A stretch of 64,000 nucleotides of DNA from JBAZMA01 sp041649995 (lineage in GTDB: Bacteria > Omnitrophota > Gorgyraeia > Velamenicoccales > Velamenicoccaceae), in the NCBI GenBank assembly GCA_041649995.1, contig JBAZMA010000002.1, positions 1-64,000 of the forward strand. The letters run 5' to 3'. The notes under the pieces were generated by a model. The model was not told where the DNA came from, did no database searches, and saw nothing but the letters and a program-made list of their open reading frames with translations. The translations under genes and the position numbers were made by a program. Positions 59,854-64,000 of this stretch are shown piece by piece (position 1 is the stretch's first letter; each line of letters begins with the position of its first letter).

Positions 59854-60543
59854 ATGTCCGTCAAGAGTCCCTGTCTGTCCCTTCAGAAAAGTTTTCTTTT
59901 TTGCCGTCTTGATCCCGCCTATTTGTGCGCGATCAGGAATTTTTCCCTGTTGAAATCATATGATAGCCGCAGGACCGTCTTCCAGGAAGGGGAGAGGGCA
60001 TCCGGTTTTTTTATCGTCTTGAGGGGTTCCGTCAAAGTTTTCAAACTTTCCCCCTCGGGTGAGGAAAGGATCCTCCACATTATTTCCGAAGGAGGGACCC
60101 TGGCGGAAGCCGTCCTTTTCGCCGGGCTGGAGAAATATCCCGCTTTCGCGCAGACGCTGGGCCCCGCGGACCTTCTTTTTGTCCCCCGCCGCGATTTCCT
60201 GGACCTAATGAAAAGAGATTTTTCCCTGACGCTTTCCATCCTCGCCTCTTTGAGCGAAAAGCTGAGATTTTTTAACACCCTGGTCGAAGAGTTGTCCTTG
60301 AAGAGCGCGGGTGCCCGGGTGGCCAAGTATATTCTTGACGCGGCTGTTTCTTCCCGCAGCGATTCTTTTGAATTGGCCATCAGAAAAAACGAATTGGCCC
60401 GGGCGCTCGGTATTGCGCCTGAAACACTTTCCCGGATCTTCCGGAAATTCGCCAGAAAAAACGTCCTGCGGCTTCACAAAAAAATGGTCCAGCTCCTGGA
60501 TCGCGTCCGCCTCGAGCGCGTCAGCAGCGGAGAATCCCTTTGA
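59854..60543 (+). CDS. Crp/Fnr-family transcription regulator
   Basis: 229 residues. An N-terminal cyclic-nucleotide-like beta-roll (about 25-120; RTVFQEGERASGFFIVLRGSVKVFKLSPSGEERILHIISEGGTLAE), then the dimer helix and a C-terminal winged helix (IRKNELARALGIAPETLSRIFRKF). Two cysteines lie near the N-terminus (SPCLS and FLFCRL) but no full FNR cluster motif. The position 500 bases before a ferredoxin/hcp unit with an FNR-type box suggests an HcpR-like regulator of nitrosative stress; this is inferred. Confidence 0.88.
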   Translation: MSVKSPCLSLQKSFLFCRLDPAYLCAIRNFSLLKSYDSRRTVFQEGERASGFFIVLRGSVKVFKLSPSGEERILHIISEGGTLAEAVLFAGLEKYPAFAQTLGPADLLFVPRRDFLDLMKRDFSLTLSILASLSEKLRFFNTLVEELSLKSAGARVAKYILDAAVSSRSDSFELAIRKNELARALGIAPETLSRIFRKFARKNVLRLHKKMVQLLDRVRLERVSSGESL

Positions 60544-60563
60544 TTCAAGATCCCCCTGCGCCA

Positions 60564-60900
60564 GCGTATGGCTTATGGCGTATCGCGTATGGCAAAAGCA
60601 ATCCAGGGACTAGGGTTACTTACTGACTTAATTTCCAAATCCCAAACCCAAAAGCAATTTAGAGCCTAGGGACTAGGGTTTAGGTTCTAGCTAGCCCCTA
60701 GCACCTGAACCCTAACGCCTAAACATTCTTAATTTTTAATTGTTTTAACTAATCAGCTAATGAGCCAATGAGCTTCATTCAATTCTTCATTCTTAATTTT
60801 TAATTCTTAATTGTTTTTCGTGCCTTCGTCTCTCGTCTTTCAGTACGTCCGCACGTTCTCACGTCCGAGCATCCGAAGGATGCGAACGTCCTCACGTTAA
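60564..60900. repeat. composite heptamer/octamer array (mostly reverse orientation)
   Basis: A heptamer phase runs from GCGTATG (60564) to about 60739, about 25 words, through AAATCCC, ACTAGGG, GTTCTAG and CTAGCAC types. Then come four octamers near 60747-60778, five heptamers (60781-60815), and ten octamers (60816-60895), which are the reverse complement of the block at 50932-51027. It ends about 90 bases before the FNR-type box. Confidence 0.85.
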
Positions 60901-60991
60901 CTGTGGTCCATGGCCTCCTCGACTGATTTCGTCTCTCGTCCTTCATTCTCAGTTTTGAGCCCTTACACCCTTTGGAATTATTTTCCAAACT

Positions 60992-61034
60992 CTTGACTTA
61001 GGTCAAGGATGTCTTTCGCCTCCCGGGATAGAAT
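60992..61034 (+). promoter_or_regulatory. FNR-type box and -10 element for the ferredoxin/hcp genes
   Basis: A perfect inverted repeat CTTGAC-TTAG-GTCAAG (60992-61007, centred at 60999.5) and a -10-like TAGAAT (61029-61034). The predicted transcription start is near 61041, so the box is centred near -41.5, the class II activator position. Confidence 0.7.
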
Positions 61035-61059
61035 TGAATCAAGATCAAGGAGGTTTTCC

Positions 61060-61761
61060 ATGAACGCTCAAACAAAATTTACTCGCAAAATTATAGAAAT
61101 CGACGAAGAAAAATGTAATGGTTGTGGACAGTGCGTCCCCAATTGCCGGGAAGGGGCCTTACGGATCATTGGCGGCAAGGCCAGGCTTGTCGGAGAACGT
61201 TATTGCGACGGGCTGGGCGCCTGCCTGGGGCATTGTCCGCAGGATGCCATCCGCATCATTGAGCGTCCCGCCGAGGCCTTTGACGAAGAGGCTGTTGAGC
61301 AGAGACGCCCTCATGCCTGTCCTTCGGCCCGGGCCTTTTCTGTGACAAGAAAGCCTGAGCGGCCCAGGCCGTCGCAAGAACGCAGCGCTCCTTCTGAGCT
61401 GGGGAACTGGCCCCTGCAATTGGCGCTGGTTCCTGTCAACGCGCCTTATTTTCAGGACGCTTGTGTCCTTATTGCCGCTGATTGCGCGGGTTTCAGCTGT
61501 CCTGATTTTCACAGCCGCCTTTTGGCGGGGAAAATCCTGATCAACACCTGCCCCAAGCTTGATGACAGCGCTTTTTCTATCCAGAAACTGGCGCAGATCT
61601 TCCGGGAGAACCGTTTGAAATCCGTGACCGTGGTCCATATGGAAGTCCCCTGCTGTTTTGGATTGAAAATGATCGTGGAGGAGGCGATGGCCGAGGCGGG
61701 AAAAGAATTTCCTGTCAATGATGTCACGGTGACCATAGAAGGAAAGATTAAAGAGCAATGA
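61060..61761 (+). CDS. 2x[4Fe-4S] ferredoxin-domain protein
   Basis: 233 residues from the ATG after CAAGGAGG. Two ferredoxin motifs are visible: CNGCGQCVPNC (residues about 19-29) and CDGLGACLGHC with a following P, each near a CP-type end. The C-terminal half has paired cysteines (DCAGFSC, NTCPKLDD, EVPCCFG) that could bind another cofactor. Families with this two-part layout accompany hybrid-cluster proteins and probably act as electron donors. It is 113 bases upstream of hcp, with a shared regulated promoter likely. Confidence 0.85.
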   Translation: MNAQTKFTRKIIEIDEEKCNGCGQCVPNCREGALRIIGGKARLVGERYCDGLGACLGHCPQDAIRIIERPAEAFDEEAVEQRRPHACPSARAFSVTRKPERPRPSQERSAPSELGNWPLQLALVPVNAPYFQDACVLIAADCAGFSCPDFHSRLLAGKILINTCPKLDDSAFSIQKLAQIFRENRLKSVTVVHMEVPCCFGLKMIVEEAMAEAGKEFPVNDVTVTIEGKIKEQ

Positions 61762-61797
61762 AGAATTAAGAATGAAGAGTGAAGAATTGAGAAGAAA
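61756..61797. repeat. short heptamer array starting in the stop codon of the ferredoxin gene
   Basis: Six words in phase, CAATGAA / GAATTAA / GAATGAA type, begin at 61756; the ferredoxin stop codon (61759-61761) lies inside the first word. It matches the first block of the larger arrays. Confidence 0.7.
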
Positions 61798-61874
61798 TAA
61801 AAGCAGACAGGAATGAGTTTAAAAAAAGGAATTCAGGTTTACTTTTTGATTGTTTTTAAACGAAAGGAGCGGGT

Positions 61875-63164
61875 ATGAGCATGTTTTGTTATCAGTGCGA
61901 GCAAACAGCCAATGGCACAGGGTGCACCGTCAAGGGTGTCTGCGGGAAAAATGAGGATATCGCCAGCCTCCAGGATACCCTGGTCCTGGGGCTCAAGGGC
62001 GTGGCCGCGTATGCTTATCACGCCAGGGAATTGGGAGAGAGGGACGAGGCGGTCGACGCTTTCGCGCACAAGGCCCTGTTTTCCACGCTGACGAATGTCG
62101 ATTTTGATCTCAACCGGTTTTTGGGGTTGGTTCTGGAGTGCGGGTCCACGAATCTGCGCGTCATGGAGCTTCTCAATAACGCGCACGTCAAACATTTTGG
62201 AGAACCCAGGCCGGCGGAGGTGGCCACGGGGACAAGGCCTGGCCCAGGCATTCTTGTGACAGGGCATGACCTTTTGGATCTCTATGAACTCCTGAAACAG
62301 ACGGACGGCAAGGGGATCAATGTGTACACGCACGGGGAGATGCTGGCCGCGCACGGGTATCCGCAGCTCAGGAAGTTCAAGCACCTGGCGGGCAACTACG
62401 GAGGGGCCTGGCAGGAGCAAAGAAAGGAATTCGAGGCGTTTCCCGGAGCGATCCTGGTGACGACGAATTGCGTGATGATCCCGAAGGATTCCTACCGGGG
62501 CCGTCTCTTTACGACGGGTATTGCCGGCGTTGAAGGCGCCCGCCATATTCCGCATCGCGATTATTCCGAGGTCATCGAAGCCGCCCTCAGGCTTCCGGCT
62601 TGCGTCCAACAATCCGGGAAAACCGTTTCCACAGGGTTCCATTACACCGCGGTGCTTGGTTTGGCCGACAAGGTCGTCTCCGCCGTCAAGGCGGGAAAGA
62701 TCAGGCGTTTTTTCGTCATCGGCGGTTGCGACGGCGCCAAGCCCGGAAGGAACTATTATACGCGTCTGGCCGAGCTGGTGCCTAAAGACTGCGTGATCCT
62801 GACGGCCGCCTGCGGAAAATACCGTTTCAATCACATGGACTTTGGGGCCATTGACGGGATCCCCAGGCTGTTGGACGCCGGGCAATGCAACGACGTGTAT
62901 TCCCTGATTCAAATCGCCCTGGCGCTCAGTAAGGCATTCGGCCTTCCTGTCAATCAGCTGCCATTGTCGATTGTTCTGTCGTGGTATGAGCAGAAGGCCG
63001 TGGCCATCCTCTTGACGCTTCTGTCGTTGGATATCAAGGGCATGCGTATCGGGCCCACGCCGCCGGCCTTCTTGACCCCCGGCGTCTTTAAGGTCCTGCA
63101 GGAGAAGTTTGACCTTAAGCTGATCACGACGCCGGAACAGGATATGGAAGCCATGCTGAAGTGA
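61875..63164 (+). CDS. hcp: hydroxylamine reductase / hybrid-cluster protein (short form)
   Basis: 429 residues. The N-terminal Cys motif CX2CX8CX5C (C5, C8, C17, C23). All hybrid-cluster ligands have counterparts: GHDL (His), YTHGEM (Glu), TTNC (Cys), GGCDGAKPG (Cys), AACGKYRF (Cys), DAGQCND (Cys) and SWYEQKA (Glu). The protein is shorter than the usual 540-550, like the class III forms that lack part of the first helical domain. It reduces hydroxylamine or NO and protects from nitrosative stress. AAAGGAG lies 6 bases before the ATG. Confidence 0.95.
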   Translation: MSMFCYQCEQTANGTGCTVKGVCGKNEDIASLQDTLVLGLKGVAAYAYHARELGERDEAVDAFAHKALFSTLTNVDFDLNRFLGLVLECGSTNLRVMELLNNAHVKHFGEPRPAEVATGTRPGPGILVTGHDLLDLYELLKQTDGKGINVYTHGEMLAAHGYPQLRKFKHLAGNYGGAWQEQRKEFEAFPGAILVTTNCVMIPKDSYRGRLFTTGIAGVEGARHIPHRDYSEVIEAALRLPACVQQSGKTVSTGFHYTAVLGLADKVVSAVKAGKIRRFFVIGGCDGAKPGRNYYTRLAELVPKDCVILTAACGKYRFNHMDFGAIDGIPRLLDAGQCNDVYSLIQIALALSKAFGLPVNQLPLSIVLSWYEQKAVAILLTLLSLDIKGMRIGPTPPAFLTPGVFKVLQEKFDLKLITTPEQDMEAMLK

Positions 63165-63219
63165 TTTTAGACGAATCCTGCTTTTCCGACGATTTTTTTA
63201 TAATTTATCAAGAATTTTC

Positions 63220-63289
63220 TTGATTCGGAAAATAAAATCGTATAAGATAACATCACAAGACGCGACGGACCCGTCCTCTGGGCGGGTCC
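63220..63289 (+). promoter_or_regulatory. promoter and structured leader of nspC
   Basis: TTGATT (63220-63225) and TAAGAT (63243-63248) are 17 bases apart. The transcript has a hairpin (GGACCCG at 63267-63273 with CGGGTCC at 63283-63289) followed by TTCGTCTTTTC, which may act as an attenuator or end a short RNA. The 308-base gap holds no gene I can support. Confidence 0.5.
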
Positions 63290-63472
63290 TTCGTCTTTTC
63301 AATATTCCGACGACAAAATAGGGCTTTTCCGTTTTTCTCATCAAGGAAAGGCCTAAGGAGAGACTCGCGAAGAGATGGAAATGCTGAAAAATGGTCGCTT
63401 CCCGCATAACTTGGTCCGTTCCCGAAGGCCTTTAAAAAGTCTCCTGGCGCGCGATCAAGTTTTTTTATCGCC

Positions 63473-64000
63473 ATGAATTGTCAGACACCTTATTACCTCA
63501 TCGACGAGAAAAAGCTATTAAAAAACCTGAAGGTCATCCGGTCCATCCGGGAGCGTTCGGGGGCCAGGTCCGTTTTGGCCCTGAAATGTTTTTCCGCCTG
63601 GAGCGTTTTCGGCCTGATGAAAAAGTATATGGACGGAACGACCGCCAGTTCCCCGTTTGAAGCAAGGCTGGGCCATGAGAAATTCGGCAAGGAAACGCAT
63701 GTCTATTGCGTCGCCTTTTCCCGTCAGGATCTTCTGAGCGTGAGGCCTTTTGCCGGCACGGTCATCTTTAATTCCGTCTCCCAGCTGGAAAGATTTTCAG
63801 GCGAAGTCCGCGGGTTAAAGGTGGGCTTAAGGGTCAATCCGGGGTTCAGCTATTCCCATTTTGGCCTGGCAGACCCCTGCCGCAGGTATTCGAGGCTGGG
63901 GGTGCGCGGCGCCCGTGACCTCGCCAGGGCCTTGCCCTTGATCAGCGGCGCCCTGTTCCATTTCAACTGCGAGAATGGTGATTTTGACAATTTTTCGCGG
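63473..64000 (+). CDS. nspC: carboxynorspermidine decarboxylase (5' part, runs out of the window)
   Basis: The frame is open from the ATG at 63473 to the window end (176 codons). It starts TPYYLIDEKKLLKNLKVI, then the PLP-lysine region VLALKCFSAWSVF, the ASSPFEARLG segment, VNPG and the HFGLADPC-YSRLG block typical of NspC. This PLP enzyme of the alanine-racemase-like fold decarboxylates carboxy(nor)spermidine in polyamine synthesis. No clear ribosome site precedes the ATG. Incomplete at the right edge. Confidence 0.9.
   Translation, partial: MNCQTPYYLIDEKKLLKNLKVIRSIRERSGARSVLALKCFSAWSVFGLMKKYMDGTTASSPFEARLGHEKFGKETHVYCVAFSRQDLLSVRPFAGTVIFNSVSQLERFSGEVRGLKVGLRVNPGFSYSHFGLADPCRRYSRLGVRGARDLARALPLISGALFHFNCENGDFDNFSR

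Noticed and set aside
60663..60725. Telomere-like CCCTAAA heptamers
   Set aside because: The words CCCTAAA/CCCTAGC resemble plant telomere repeats, but they form one short degenerate part of a larger series of unrelated heptamers inside a bacterial chromosome.

Overview
The window is a typical chromosomal stretch of a Gram-negative bacterium. It carries lipoproteins with lipoboxes, outer-membrane beta-barrels, a PagL-type lipid A deacylase, a TamB-like protein and pilin-like proteins, mixed with housekeeping genes (dnaX, recR, ispH, mscL, corA, yqeY-type, nspC). No rRNA or taxonomic marker is present. The gene mix, many small orphan membrane proteins and odd intergenic DNA suggest an uncultivated lineage such as Omnitrophota/PVC; this is an inference. 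No phage, IS element or CRISPR array was seen.

Layout. 1-6.9 kb: small membrane proteins, a diiron-like protein, dnaX-recR, a DUF1540-like protein, a DoxX-like protein and a PRC-barrel protein. 7.1-7.5 kb: a tRNA-Asn(GUU) gene split by a group I intron, with its own promoter and terminator. 7.5-15.5 kb: CLC channel, DUF4239 protein, lipoprotein, RluA-type pseudouridine synthase, SDR, and a frameshifted transglutaminase. 15.7-19.7 kb: DipZ-like CcdA-thioredoxin fusion, a GT-C glycosyltransferase and a hemerythrin lipoprotein. 19.8-24.3 kb (minus): Zn alcohol dehydrogenase, GH15 glucoamylase-like enzyme and membrane proteins. 24.4-32.1 kb: mscL, a rubrerythrin-VIT1 fusion, an ArsR / Cys-rich peptide / ArsP-type permease operon, corA and a DoxX protein. 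32.1-34.8 kb (minus): a PilV-PilW-PilX-like minor pilin operon. 34.9-39.4 kb: a coupled envelope-glycan cassette (NodB deacetylase, ArnT-like transferase, PIG-L deacetylase, GNAT). 39.4-47.2 kb: cold-shock gene with a long leader, then addA-addB-tamB-like. 47.2-57.2 kb: ispH, TPR protein, ZIP and CDF metal transporters, a PAS histidine kinase coupled to a receiver-DUF192 fusion, a Ski2-like helicase and two paralogous Cys-containing small proteins. 57.5-64 kb: lipoprotein, PagL, YqeY, AsmA-like protein, Crp/Fnr regulator, ferredoxin-like protein, hybrid-cluster protein and the 5' part of nspC.

The most unusual signal is in the non-coding DNA. At nine or more places, usually starting within about 20 bases after a stop codon, the intergenic sequence consists of degenerate 7-mer and 8-mer tandem arrays. 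Within an array the phase holds for up to 27 consecutive words even though the consensus word changes. The word blocks recur in the same order and in both orientations, resembling but more elaborate than the heptanucleotide STRR repeats of cyanobacteria. Other points are the tRNA-Asn intron, a receiver domain with Asn at the phospho-acceptor site fused to DUF192, and an FNR-type box at about -41.5 in front of the ferredoxin/hcp genes.
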